In this document: positions 1 to 10,928 of the stretch, in pieces | Layout of the letters: each line of letters starts with the position of its first letter | Numbering within the stretch: the stretch's first letter is position 1 | Source of the DNA: Corythucha ciliata | Lineage: Eukaryota > Arthropoda > Insecta > Hemiptera > Tingidae | NCBI GenBank assembly: GCA_038030265.1 | Contig: CM075943.1 | Span: 41,602,001-41,666,000, forward strand | Length of the DNA stretch: 64,000 nucleotides | Direction of reading: 5' to 3' | Program-made: the position numbers and the translations under genes | The notes under the pieces: generated by a model | The model's database searches: none | Told to the model about the DNA's origin: nothing | The model's input: only the letters and a program-made list of their open reading frames with translations

Positions 1-425
1 TTGTATTTCTAATGTACCCTTCCCGTGAAGTCGGAGTTATAATGAGCTGACACCCCGGGAAAAAAAATTAACGTGTGAAATCCGAGAAGATGAACTTTTT
101 TGAGGGAGCTAGTCCCACGAGATTCACGAAATTTGGTTGTTAAAATAGCAAAAACCCCCAGAAAATACGATTTTAAACGGGTGGAGTTTTGAGTATGTGA
201 ATTTTCGTTTTTAGGAGAACCAACCTTCATGAAACTTATTTATCTGACGCGCATGATTCCCTGAATTTCGTTTCTTGGAAGATTCAAACCGAAGACTCTT
301 AGTAAATCACTCTTCAGTGCCCCTGCACGTTTAATTACGAACAATTGTGGACCTACAACTATCAGGGACCGGAGCGGAAAGTTCTATGAGACCATTAAAT
401 AAATCATTTTTCTAATGTGTCCGGC
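1..425. other. No recognisable feature
   Basis: AT-rich DNA at the left edge. It contains one 73-codon minus frame with no domain. Nothing supportable is seen. Confidence 0.4.
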
Positions 426-683
426 AATTAATTGAATAATTGAGCTTTAGATGACCCTATCTACGGACATTTAGGGGAATACTCCCCTCCTCACCGCACC
501 ACCCTAGTCACAACTGTGAATTCGAGGGAGTGGGGAGGTTCTTAGGGGAATACTCCCCTCCTCACCGCACCACCCTAGTCACAACCGTGAATTCAAGGGA
601 GTGGGGAGGCTGAAAATAAAGAAATAAATCTTTAAATTAAATACTTACTGCTTTACTTGTTTTGAGTTCCGAGAAAAAATTGC

Positions 684-757
684 TCCCCAGGTGGGCTTCG
701 AACCCACGACCTCCTGGTTTCGCACCAGATGCTCTTGCCACCTAAGCTATCTGGGGA
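684..757 (-). ncRNA. tRNA-like sequence (repeat-borne, probably not functional), copy 1
   Basis: A 74-nt cloverleaf can be drawn: acceptor TCCCCAG/CTGGGGA, D-arm around AGCTTAGGTGGCA, anticodon stem TCTGG/CCAGG, T-arm GTGGG-TTCGAAG-CCCAC. The anticodon loop TGCGAAA has G where U33 is almost invariant, and the D-arm is imperfect. It is embedded in a dispersed repeat. I read it as a tRNA-derived repeat head, not a working tRNA. Confidence 0.6.
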
Positions 758-1066
758 GTCCACGCAAAGAGCGAATCCACCCAGGAGAAATCCCCTCTCG
801 GAACTCAAACTGCACCTAACGGGTCAGTGCATGTCATACGTCATTTTTCTAATGTGTCCGGCAATTAATTGAATAATTGAGCTTTAGATGACCCTATTCT
901 ATTTAGATTCCCCTAAATGTCCGTAGATAGGGTCATCTAAAGCTCAATTATTCAATTAATTGCCGGACACATTAGAAAAATGACGTATGACATGCACTGA
1001 CCCGTTAGGTGCAGTTTGAGTTCCGAGAGGGGATTTCTCCTGGGTGGATTCGCTCCTTGCGTGGAC

Positions 1067-1140
1067 TCCCCAGATAGCTTAGGTGGCAAGAGCATCTGGC
1101 GCGAAACCAGGAGGTCGTGGGTTCGAAGCCCACCTGGGGA
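1067..1140 (+). ncRNA. tRNA-like sequence, copy 2 (opposite arm of palindrome)
   Basis: Mirror copy of the sequence at 684-757, with loop CGCGAAA instead of TGCGAAA. Acceptor and T-stems pair fully. It again has G at position 33. Together the two copies form the inner part of the foldback. Confidence 0.6.
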
Positions 1141-1629
1141 GCAATTTTTTCTCGGAACTCAAAACAAGTAAAGCAGTAAGTATTTAATTTAAAGATTTAT
1201 TTCTTTATTTTCAGCCTCCCCACTCCCTCGAATTCACGGTTGTGACTAGGGTGGTGCGGTGAGGAGGGGAGTATTCCCCTAAGAACCTCCCCACTCCCTC
1301 GAATTCACAGTTGTGACTAGGGTGGTGCGGTGAGGAGGGGAGTATTCCCCTAAATGTCCGTAGATAGTGTCATCTAAAGCTCAATTATTCATTAAATAAA
1401 TCTCTTTAGGTCTATGGCAGAGGTAAAATGATAATTCATAGATCCCACTCCAGTCATGGATCTCTATATAGTTATTCATTTTACTGCGTTTCAGGTCATT
1501 TTGGCACGTTCTCACTCGTAGAACTTTCCAGAGTTTCCACAAACGTGGGCGTCGCAGCAATAAGACCATCGGCATAGGTTCCTACCTACCCGGCACAGGT
1601 TCTTAGTTTATTAACCACGCACATCACCT

Positions 1630-4600
1630 GAGAACAGTCATTAGAATTTTTAGCCGTAAAATTGCCTGAACGAATCGTGACAATTTTAGCCGTAACGGAG
1701 AGATCTTACGCAATTGCAGTCACGAATTATGGCATCTTCTCCATTTAAGCCGCAAATAAGAAATTTCACTCCATTTTGTCTGCGAAATTGCCAATTAGCG
1801 ATTTATTTCCCCCTTTTAGCCTAGTCAGCGTTTTCTACCCCCTTTTTGCCGTGAACTGGCCACAAAAACCGCCATAACATTAGCTCGCTTTCTCAATATT
1901 AAGCCATGAAAAGGCCTTCATAAGCTGCGATGAGCAAATTTTCTCAATTTCATCCATGAAATGAAGCTTTTTTAAATTTTATCCGTGAGTTAGCCATGAA
2001 TTATAGCTTTATGCACTTACACTTGCACTAAACACTCAACTCAATACTACAGCCAACGTTACCAACCGAAACCCCGAATTGCCGTAAAAAATCGTTTTTT
2101 CACAACTTTATGCGCGAATCATTACTTTTCCTAAATTTCATCCACGTAGTTGACTTCAGGAACAACGAATTTACTTTTAGGAGTTATAATTACCATTTTA
2201 TCAATTTTTGCAGCGAATTAGCGTCTTTCATCAATTTTAGCAGCGAATTATAGCGATTTTATCAATTTTAGAAGCGATTTAGCTATCGAGCACTTTTATG
2301 TAATATCGATTTTAGCCGCACAAAGTGGTCGACAGAAATCTATGAATAAGCGTTTTTCGCGAATAATCGGGCTTTCTCAAATTTTAGCGCGAATTAACGT
2401 TCTTTCTCGATTTCAGCCACGAATTAGCGCTTTTTATCCATTTAGGCCTTAAATCAGCCGTGGACTTGCACTGTAAACAGTAAATTAGCGTCTTGCTACA
2501 TTTTATCCGTTAAAGGGCCTCCATAAACCGAGAATTTATGATTTTGGTCTGCAAGTTGCATCGAGAAACCGTGAATTAGCGTTTTTCTCCATTTTAGGAG
2601 TTATAATTACCATTTTATCAATTTTAGCAGCGAATTATAGCGATTTTATCAATTTTAGCAGCGAATTATAGCGATTTTATCAATTTTTGCAGCGAATTAG
2701 CGTCTTTCATCAATTTTAGCAGCGAATTATAGCGATTTTATCAATTTTTGCAGCGAATTAGCGTCTTTCATCAATTTTAGCAGCAATTCAGCCACCAATT
2801 AGCACTTTATCCAATCTCAATTTCAATTTATCCGCACAAAGTTGTTAACAGCAACCCTGAATTGGTGTTTTTCTCGATTTTAGCTGCGAATAATCTTTTT
2901 TTTTTTTTTTTTTCCAATGAAAAGCGCTAATGATAGTGTTTTTTTCATTTTCATCCACGAATTAGCGCTTTTTATCCATTTAGGCCTTAAATCAGCCGTG
3001 GACTTGCACTGTAAACAGTAAATTAGCGTCTTGCTACATTTTATCCGTTAGGGTCTCCATAAACCAAGAAATGATGACTTTGGCCTTCAAGTTGCATCGA
3101 GAAACCGTGAATTAGCGTTTTTCTCAATTTTAGCCATTCTTGCCCTATGAACAGCATATTAACGTTTTATAACATTTACTTCAGGAACAACGAATTTACT
3201 TTTTATAAATTTTAGCAGCGAATTATAGCGATTTTATCAATTTTAGAAGCGAATTAGCCATCGAGCACTTTTATGTAATATCGATTTTAGCCGCACAAAG
3301 TGGTCGACAGAAATCCATGAATAAGCGTTTTTCGCGAATAATCGGGCTTTCTCAAATTTTAGCGCGAATTAACGTTCTTTCTCGATTTCAGCCACGAATT
3401 AGCGCTATTTTCTTAATTTAAACCTCCAATTAGCGCCTTTTCTCAATTTTAGCCATTCTTGCCCTATGAACAGCATATTAGCGTTTTATAACATTTTATC
3501 CGCTAGGGTCTCCATAAACCAAGAAATGATGACTTTGGCCTTCAAGTTGCATCGAGAAACCGTGAATTAGCGTTTTTCTCCATTTTAGGAGTTATAATTA
3601 CCATTTTATCAATTTTTGCAGCGAATTAGCGTCTTTCATCAATTTTAGCAGCAATTCAGCCACCAATTAGCACTTTATCCAATCTCAATTTCAATTTATC
3701 CGCACAAAGTTGTTAACAGCAACCCTGAATTGGTGTTTTTCTCGATTTTAGCTGCGAATAATCTTTTTTTTTTTTTTTTTTCCAATGAAAAGCGCTAATG
3801 ATAGTGTTTTTTCATTTTCATCCACGAATTAGCGCTTTTTATCCATTTAGGCCTTAAATCAGCCGTGGACTTGCACTGTAAACAGTAAATTAGCGTCTTG
3901 CTACATTTTATCCGTTAAAGGGCCTCCATAAACCGAGAATTTATGATTTTGGTCTGCAAGTTGCATCGAGAAACCGTGAATTTTAGTCACGGCAGTATCA
4001 ATGCCTCACCCCCATTTTAACCACAAATAAAAGGGGTTTTTTCACATATTTCTTTCAGTTTTAGCCGTGAATTAGCGTTTTTCTCAATTTTAGGCGTGAA
4101 TTCTCATTCTGTCCCAATTTTAAACACCATTTGGCGCATTTTCTCAATTTTTTCCCGTGAATTAGCAATTTTTTTTCAATTGTATCAGCGAGTTTTCGCT
4201 TTTTATCAATTTCAGCCTCGAAGCTGCCTAACAAATTTAGCCTCACAAAAGCCACGCCTCAGAAAAGTCACAAATTGGGTTTTCCCCTACTTTTAGCTGA
4301 AATAGCGCTTTATCTCAATTTCAGTGATGATTTTGTGTTTTCCCCTCAATTTAGGCCCTAAATTAGCGTTTTTATCCATTTAGGCCTTAAATCAGCCGTG
4401 GACTTGCACTGTAAACAGTAAATTAGCGTCTTGCTACATTTTATCCGTTAAAGGGCCTCCATAAACCGAGAATTTATGATTTTGGTCTGCAAGTTGCATC
4501 GAGAAACCGTGAATTTTAGTCACGGCAGTATCAATGCCTCACCCCCATTTTAACCACAAATAAAAGGGGTTTTTTCACATATTTCTTTCAGTTTAGTTTT

Positions 4601-5235
4601 AGCCGTGAATTAGCGTTTTTCTCAATTTTAGGCGTGAATTCTCATTCTGTCCCAATTTTAAACACCATTTGGCGCATTTTCTCAATTTTTTCCCGTGAAT
4701 TAGCAATTTTGTTTTCAATTGTATCAGCGAGTTTTCGCTTTTTATCAATTTCAGCCTCGAAGCTGCCTAACAAATTTAGCCTCACAAAAGCCACGCCTCA
4801 CAAAAGTCACAAATTGGGGTTTCCCCTACTTTTAGCTGAAATAGCGCTTTATCTCAATTTCAGTGATGATTTTGTGTTTTCCCCTCAATTTAGGCCCTAA
4901 ATTAGCGTTTTTATCCACTTTAGTAGAGAATAAGCGATTTTTCTCGACTATCTAGCCACATCTTGCCCCATAATCGACACATTAGGGCTCGCCTTCGTAA
5001 ATTTTACCGCCTGAAGACCTACAGTAGCTGAGGATTAGCGTTTTTCAAGAATTTAATCCGCGATGTTTCCTCCAGATACCACGGAATAGTGTTTTTTGGT
5101 CTGTTTTAGAGGAAACCGGGAGCTTTTTCTCAATTTTATCGACACGCACTTGCACGAACAGCATTATAGCCGCTTATAAAGATCTATATATACAGAAACT
5201 GAGCATAAGTGATTTTTCTCAATTTGTTTGCCGAG
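1630..5235. repeat. Degenerate 26-40-bp tandem array with higher-order repeats
   Basis: The stretch is built from variants of a short unit such as ttttagccgcgaattagcg followed by tttttctcaa. Unit length drifts. Longer blocks are repeated: the segment from atccatttaggccttaaatc to gcatcgagaaaccgtgaatt occurs near 2440, 2965, 3841 and 4374, and 3841-4373 is repeated almost whole at 4374-4910 (period about 535 bp). Two look-alike frames at 4096 and 4634 starting MNSHSVPILN arise from this duplication and are not genes. The segment 2890-2912 is a poly-T run that recurs at 3763-3781. Confidence 0.9.
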
Positions 5236-7752
5236 GATTTATTTGACCTTATATACTTCCCCTAAGCTCAGCACACACGGGCTTCGATACTCTGGCGGCG
5301 ATTTTTCCACCTCTAAGCTCTTCATCAGGGGGCATCCACTACTGATCAAGGGGCCCAGGGTGGTGGCCCGCCCATCACACCACCACCTACTCTCCTTATG
5401 ACGAAAAAAGGCAGGTTGAAAGTTTAGCATTGCTTCGTTTTCAGTTAATTGGGTTATTGGAGTTAATGAAAAATTAATTAAAATGTAATAATTTACTTTA
5501 TTATAAGGGCCGTAATGCAAAACTCTCGAGAATCAGGCCCCTGTTCAGCCGAATACGGCTATTTGAGTGTAATCTTTGGGTCTTTGATGAGCCCCACGAG
5601 ATTATCAGCTGATTGTGAGTCCATGGGTTATAACTGAATTAATAGAAAATAAGAGCATTCCGCCCCGCGTAACTGACAATTTATTGCAAAAATGTGTTTT
5701 CAACGTCGCATGGGCGAGAGAAAATTACCACGGGGCCCACTCGCAACAGTCACTCCTCCCTTTTTGAAAGGACAACTGTCGACACAGTTTTATTGGAATC
5801 GATCGACAGCACTTTCAAGTTCAGTCAGTGGTGAATGGAAGGAAGGTGCCCGTATCGAAAACCCGACCTTACTAGCGAAAGATCAATAAGAATACGTTTA
5901 TTGCAAGCAATTCAATTTGAAAACATGAGGAAATCAATAAAAATCATTGATAGATTTATATTTAACGCAAACAGCAAGAAAGTTCCCGGAACAGCGGAGG
6001 GCTAGATAGTAACGGGGACGAAGTCTAATTCCGTACAGCTAGGCCAACACTGATTGTTACTTCCACAACAGAGTGAAACGGAAGAACTGGGATAGAGCCC
6101 GAGGGCTAGTCTCGAAAAAACGGAAAGGAGTGGGGGGGAGGTAAAACTCAACCTTGGAAAATTGAGGTATGCAGGTGGCAGAGAAAAGAGAAAGAAGCTA
6201 GAGAGCTTTGGGAACATTCATCTCTGTCTTCCGAAAGGCACAATCCGAGCCTTCCTGTGAGTGATGAGAATTTCTTTTCTTCAAAATTATTGTCAACTCG
6301 CCCAATGAGTCGAGGGATCCTCACCGCAGAGTCTCATTAAGAAAAAAGAGGAAAATAGTTTGTTCGTTGCATAAAGTCAAGCGGCTTTAAGCCTATAAGT
6401 AGTGAAGCTAACAAGCGGAAATAGGCTGGACACAAGATCCACAACCTACCAAAAACTAAGCTGGTCATAAAAAATGAACGTGATTCAAAGGGGCGTAGAA
6501 GACTCAGTTAGCTATAAGTTTTTTGATCTCCAACGTTGACTAAATTGGAAGTCCTAGTGTGAAGAGAAACATCGACAATGTTTCTGCCATTCAATTTTCC
6601 CATTCCTATTTTATACAGTTTCAAAAATGTGAACTCCATCGCGTAATCCTCTAAACGCTGTCTCCCTGTCTCAATCCCCAAATGGGAGTATCGTGTAACA
6701 GATTTTCATGAAAATAACCGCGACAACACGCACTCAACTCTCACCTTTTAGTACAATCTGTGTATGACAAACAAGCCGCCCAAAGGTTTGAATGAGTGAT
6801 TGTGAAGTATTGGTGATGAAAAGGGTGGAGTGATGACTGCTGATACATTGGTTCCCGGATACGTGAAGGTAGCTGCAGTGTTGTTGTTTTTTTTTCATAT
6901 CTATTTTCATCACACCTCCCACACGGTTTTGAGCGATTAAAAACGAGGTTATAGGAGCTCTCTCTATATTTGTTTTACCTTAACGCCACTTTATGCATAT
7001 ACACCCATCTTTCGGTTAGAGAATAAAGAAAGATTGCATGCATTACAGGATTACACATATAGAAATGAAAAAAAAAAAAAAAAAAAAAATACATAGGCGT
7101 GTATTACGTAATAACTCACTTGAAGCAACAGCTGCAGATTAAGATCCGAGCAGGCAAAAAGTCTGAAGAATCACGGCGAAAGTGATTCAGCCTCTCAAGA
7201 GTAAAATATCACATTTAGCAGTCTCAGGCGACATACACAGGATAGTAAGAGCATAGGTACAAGAACTGTACTGGTGGGTGGAAGGGTAAGCTTAAATTGT
7301 ATACCTCGATTTTTCCGAAGGTTTTCCAACACAAAGACAATCAATTTATATAATTCAAGTAGGTAGGCCTGGAATTTATGTTGAATCGTTCATTTTTTCT
7401 TCTTTACGTATTTTATCAATTAAAGTTAAGTTTAAAAACGTTCTCTGTTTCCACAAAGGATAGTCTTAAAATATACATATTTTGTAGGACACTACCATAT
7501 TAGTTTTATGATATTTACATCGCTTAGGCTTTAAAACATCTAAAAACACGTTAAATTATTTACCCCAAGAGTGTTTATACATTGTTTCGTAACTAATTAT
7601 ATAATTACATTGTTCTCGAAAAAGATCTGTAAACATAATTATATAATTAATTAGGTTCGGCCTGACTTGAAAGAAACAAAAAACGACGGGAGATTAGGGA
7701 ACAGTGAGCGAAGGCGAATGGTTCAATTTAATAATTTCCCCCGGGGGTACGG
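5236..7752. other. No recognisable gene; unique-looking intergenic or 3' flank DNA
   Basis: This lies downstream of the Dpr last exons. Short frames (up to 93 codons at 5239-5520 minus) lack recognisable domains. A poly-A tract sits at 7069-7089. No transposon ends were recognised. Confidence 0.4.
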
Positions 7753-7853
7753 TTACGTGGTGAAAAGGAGCAGACAAACGCAAAATACGAGGCAATAAAG
7801 ATGGGAGCTCCTGTGATGCGCCTGACCACCGTGCTGCATCGCTGCTGGAAACT
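7753..7853 (-). CDS. dpr: Candidate last exon of the Dpr gene (PAAMQHG-type tail B)
   Basis: After an acceptor with a T-rich tract (TTTTCTTTTTCTTTTGTTCCAG, ending 7854) the exon reads, with the split codon, EFPAAMQHGGQAHHRSSHLY and then a hydrophobic cysteine-rich tail CLVFCVCLLLFTT ending at TAA 7753-7755. Dpr proteins commonly continue after Ig2 with VLNGEHPAAMQHG, so the EFPAAMQHGG start supports assignment to this gene and predicts that the preceding exon ends in ...NG plus one G. A second AG nine bases downstream (7845) would drop three residues; the upstream AG fits the family better. The short hydrophobic end fits GPI anchoring. Confidence 0.65.
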
Positions 7854-8476
7854 CTGGAACAAAAGAAAAAGAAAAGTTAATAACACTTATTGAAGGGGAA
7901 AAAAGCCTTAATTCACATTGCCTGGAAATTCAATAAAATATACCCGCCCCCTCCCTATAATTTAACCAACCGCGTTACTTGTGATTCCTGGTAAAAAAGC
8001 TCCTCAATATCGAAATGTATAAAAAAGTTTGAGGTCGTAAAAATAAATAATATTTTTTAATCAAACCCCATTTTGTGGCAGTTCTCTTTTACTTTCTCCA
8101 CGCCTACCAGCCTGCTCATAACCCAGGCTTTTCCCCAATCCCACGATGATGCTTTCATTCTGCCAAGAGCTAAAAGTCATCCACATAATACTTTTTTTTT
8201 CTCGTTTAGGTACCTCGTTCTTTTACTTTTTGACCCCGAGCAAAAAAATTCTGTGATTGAAGAGTGGAAAATGGATGTCGATTGGGAGGACAACGTGCGA
8301 TTTTCCAAAGCATGCAAATTCTACCATTTAAAAGAGCGTAACTCTTAGACTTTGGCTAAAGGAACTATGATAAAACGGTAGGTAATTATTGTCTTCATTT
8401 ACGAGTATTTTCAACGTTAATAAATGTCTATGTATTTAGGTATAAAATAGAGAAACAACAGAATATAATTTACGAG
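7854..8476 (-). other. Interval between the two alternative Dpr last exons
   Basis: If the two last exons are alternatives, this holds the 3' UTR of the upstream one and the intron before the downstream one. It is AT-rich. I see no clear coding segment; the 91-codon plus-strand frame at 8073-8348 has no recognisable domain. Confidence 0.3.
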
Positions 8477-8613
8477 TTACACAAAAATGAAAAACCCACC
8501 TGCAAGGGCAAGAAGAATGATGAGCGAAAGGGTAGGATTAACCGAGCAGATGCTGCCCAAATTTCTCGCCAAATCATCTTTTAAGCTACGCTCTTGTAAC
8601 CATCCACTACTCT
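8477..8613 (-). CDS. dpr: Candidate alternative last exon of the Dpr gene (hydrophobic tail A)
   Basis: A strong acceptor, TTTTTTCTTTTGTGACAG, ends at 8614. The exon then reads in phase 1: after the split glutamate codon come SSGWLQERSLKDDLARNLGS, then SICSVNPTLS, then a run of about 16 hydrophobic residues (LIILLALAGGFFIFV) and a TAA stop at 8477-8479. A short spacer followed by a C-terminal hydrophobic run is what a GPI-anchor signal or short membrane anchor looks like, and Dpr proteins are known to be GPI-anchored in flies. The phase equals that of the exon at 7753-7853, so the two could be mutually exclusive ends. The link to the Dpr gene is inference from phase, strand and position. Confidence 0.55.
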
Positions 8614-9960
8614 CTGTCACAAAAGAAAAAACTCTATTGTAGTAATAAAATTGAATCAAAGTGAAAAGTGGTTGTTTGGTGGAGGAGTGAGGGGGGATCA
8701 TCACTGGAAGTTTATATAACGAATAAATCCACGCTAAAATAATTCCATCTTAACAGATAAGCTTAGGTGTACTTGAAAAATGAAATTTCGTGGAAATTAC
8801 ATAAAGCATACTTAAGATATTTTCATTCTACTTCCAAATTACCGGTCTCTGAAACGCAAAATATTTTGTTTCAGGAGTGTCGTTCGTGTACCTGCCCGTA
8901 ATAAAGCATTTCGTCAACGATATAACGGTCGAAATGCGAAGATGATTTTAAACGAAAAAAAACCCTCCCGCTATTCAAGTGGAAAGAAAATGGACGATCC
9001 AAGAGAAAATGACCAAAAGCATGTGAAAAGCTCCAAAATATCTGGATGGAAGTATTCAGATAACACTGACACAAGGCTCAGACTACTAACACATCTAGAC
9101 AGGCCTTACAAGTATAGAATAGCGTTGGAAGGGTGTTGAAGCGAGAGCAGAAAGTCCACGTGCTGAAGGCAAGAATAAGAGATTGGTTGGAGGCGAGGGG
9201 AACATTGAATAAAAGTGTGCGCCAACAGCTTCGTATCGGGAGCCATTCTGTGATGACCAGAGTTCCATTTCGGAAGTTGAGCAGAGAGTGACGTCACGAC
9301 TGGTCGTGTGTGGAAATTTGCTGTCGGAACCGATCCGCCAGCACGAGAGATGACAGTTATTGAGGGTTAGCCTGGAAAATCTAACCGTCTTTCTTAGTCA
9401 TCTACACCTCCAGGTGCCTCCACCACCCCGTCGGAAGTTACAGAATCGCTCTTGTATCAGATCTACGTTTCGGAATATCAAAGGAGATACAGATTGAGAC
9501 TCCGGGTGAATCCCTCTCAACATACCTCTAAAGGCCTCTCCAGACTCTTGCAAAGTTCCCCGAAGAGTGAGAAAGTTGAGTGTTTCTTGGCTCTCCTCGT
9601 TGTTTCTCGCCTCACTCTTTTGACACAGACTCATATTTTTCAGTTTAACTGAAAAATCTCTCCTTACAGCTGCACTTAAGGTAATTTTGGTGACAAATCC
9701 TAAAAGGATATTTTTATTATGAAACGCTCGCATCCAACGACACAGATTATCATAACTTCATAAGCCTTCTCAAAGGAGGTGAAAGTTGCACGAAATAGCG
9801 TTATTTGTATTTTCGCATTCGTATTCGTTATGTGTATTTCCATTTCGTGGTGTTTCGTGGGATAAGTTCATAAGGCAAGGTCCCCAGTTTGGGTAAACGT
9901 TCTTCAGATGGGTACGTTTAGAATCCCCCTTGTGTCGGCACCATTTTAATTATTTTATAC
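8614..9960. other. Intronic DNA without recognisable gene
   Basis: A purine-rich frame at 8942-9139 and others up to 111 codons show no domain. The predicted missing Dpr exon was sought here and not seen. Confidence 0.35.
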
Positions 9961-9964
9961 ATAC

Positions 9965-10290
9965 AGGGTGATTCAGGAGGAATGTGACAAACTTGCACAG
10001 GTGATAGTGCGTACCTCGACGCACAAAAAACGTCATAGGAACGCATATCCGAAAATGCCTTGGTTACGAGATATGAGCATTTTCCTGTTGTTTCCCAGTT
10101 TCATCAGTTTTTACGGTAATTGTCGTGTCCACGGCTCACCGTTAGTGGTTAGACAAAAAATGATGGTGGATTCGGAAAGAGGACAAATTCCTGTTCCTGA
10201 AACCACCATGAAAATAAAAAAATGTCGCTTGCGCGTGGCTATTTCAGCCATGGGAAAAGTTAAGAAAATAGTTTTTTCAAATACCTGATA
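9965..10290 (+). mobile_element. TACAGGG-type DNA transposon end, remnant
   Basis: It begins tacagggtgattcaggagga and runs through atgtgacaaacttg to a ttacgagatatgagcatttt segment. The same layout (tacagggtg end, then gagatatgac about 100 bp in) is seen at both ends of the element at 34021-35955 and, inverted, at 29230-29307. I read it as one terminus of a Tc1/mariner-related element whose other end is lost. Confidence 0.45.
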
Positions 10291-10489
10291 AATTTCATAT
10301 CAGTATCAATCAGCTGCTAGTGCACGCATCGACGGGCAAAGTTGTGGAAAACTACCCCGTTCTGTGTACTTTCGAACGGTGTCCTGACAGTTGAAGTTTG
10401 CAACCCTCCGACTTAAGCAATCAAGTTTAAATGCAAAAAAATGCAAACTTGCTTTGTTAAAACAAGCCGAATAGGTCAGGGTAAATGTC

Positions 10490-10545
10490 CTTTCCTTGGG
10501 GTATTGCGTTCCTACGAGCATGCTCCTCTCAATGCCTAAAGTAAG
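10490..10545 (-). repeat. Inverted short copy of Gypsy pol segment
   Basis: The sequence ccttggggtattgcgttcct ... ctctcaatgcct is the reverse complement of 10924-10953 with a 14-nt insertion. It makes a 30-bp inverted repeat flanking 10546-10923. It is probably a second fragment of the neighbouring retroelement. Confidence 0.7.
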
Positions 10546-10928
10546 GATTCAATTGACAACGAGGTTTTCCATGTATGGAATGTGAATTGAGATGGTGGAT
10601 GGACAGCGTTAGGGTGAAAATTATGGACTTGGACATTTCACCTTATGAGATTCAGCCGGTACCCTCATATCTCATTCCGTACACTCATATCTCGCATTCA
10701 CGGAGTTCAATGTACATCGTTTGTCCCTCCAACTTGTATGAGATCAATTTACAGTAACAACCTTAAGTTGAAATAACAACATAACATCATTTAAATAAGT
10801 GTTCAAAAATTCCTCCCCCTTGTGGACCCAATAAGTCCCTGTTCAAGTCCTAACGTAGCAGTTCATCCACGGCGTCTCTCGTGGTGAGCATCGCGTAGAG
10901 ATTTGAATTCTTACTTTCACTTCAGGCA

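Larger units (their letters stand above)
426..1395. repeat. ~970-bp palindromic (foldback) element with tRNA-like segments
   Basis: The left half (426-898) and right half (904-1395) are near-perfect reverse complements, with the centre near 900. Each arm carries, from outside inward: the motif aattgagctttagatgaccc, two tandem ~65-70-bp GC-rich copies beginning cctccccactccctcgaatt, an AT-rich spacer with tttgagttccgag, and a 74-nt tRNA-like sequence. The motif tctaatgtgtccggcaatta recurs at the outer end and the centre. Partial copies of the family lie at 20541-20960 and 44729-45340. A transcript would fold into a hairpin of some 470 bp. Confidence 0.9.

Noticed and set aside
684..757. Functional tRNA gene
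   Set aside because: The anticodon loop lacks U33, copies lie in dispersed palindromic repeats and several have broken acceptor stems.
4096..4900. Two plus-strand frames starting with the same peptide (MNSHSVPILN...)
   Set aside because: They arise from the ~535-bp duplication within the degenerate array; composition follows the repeat unit and no domain is present.
1630..5235. CRISPR-like repeat-spacer array
   Set aside because: Units vary in length and sequence, spacers are not unique, no cas genes are present, and the DNA is eukaryotic.
7843..7853. Alternative acceptor at 7845 for the Dpr last exon
   Set aside because: It would remove the residues that align with the family's GExPAAM start, and the better pyrimidine tract ends at 7854.
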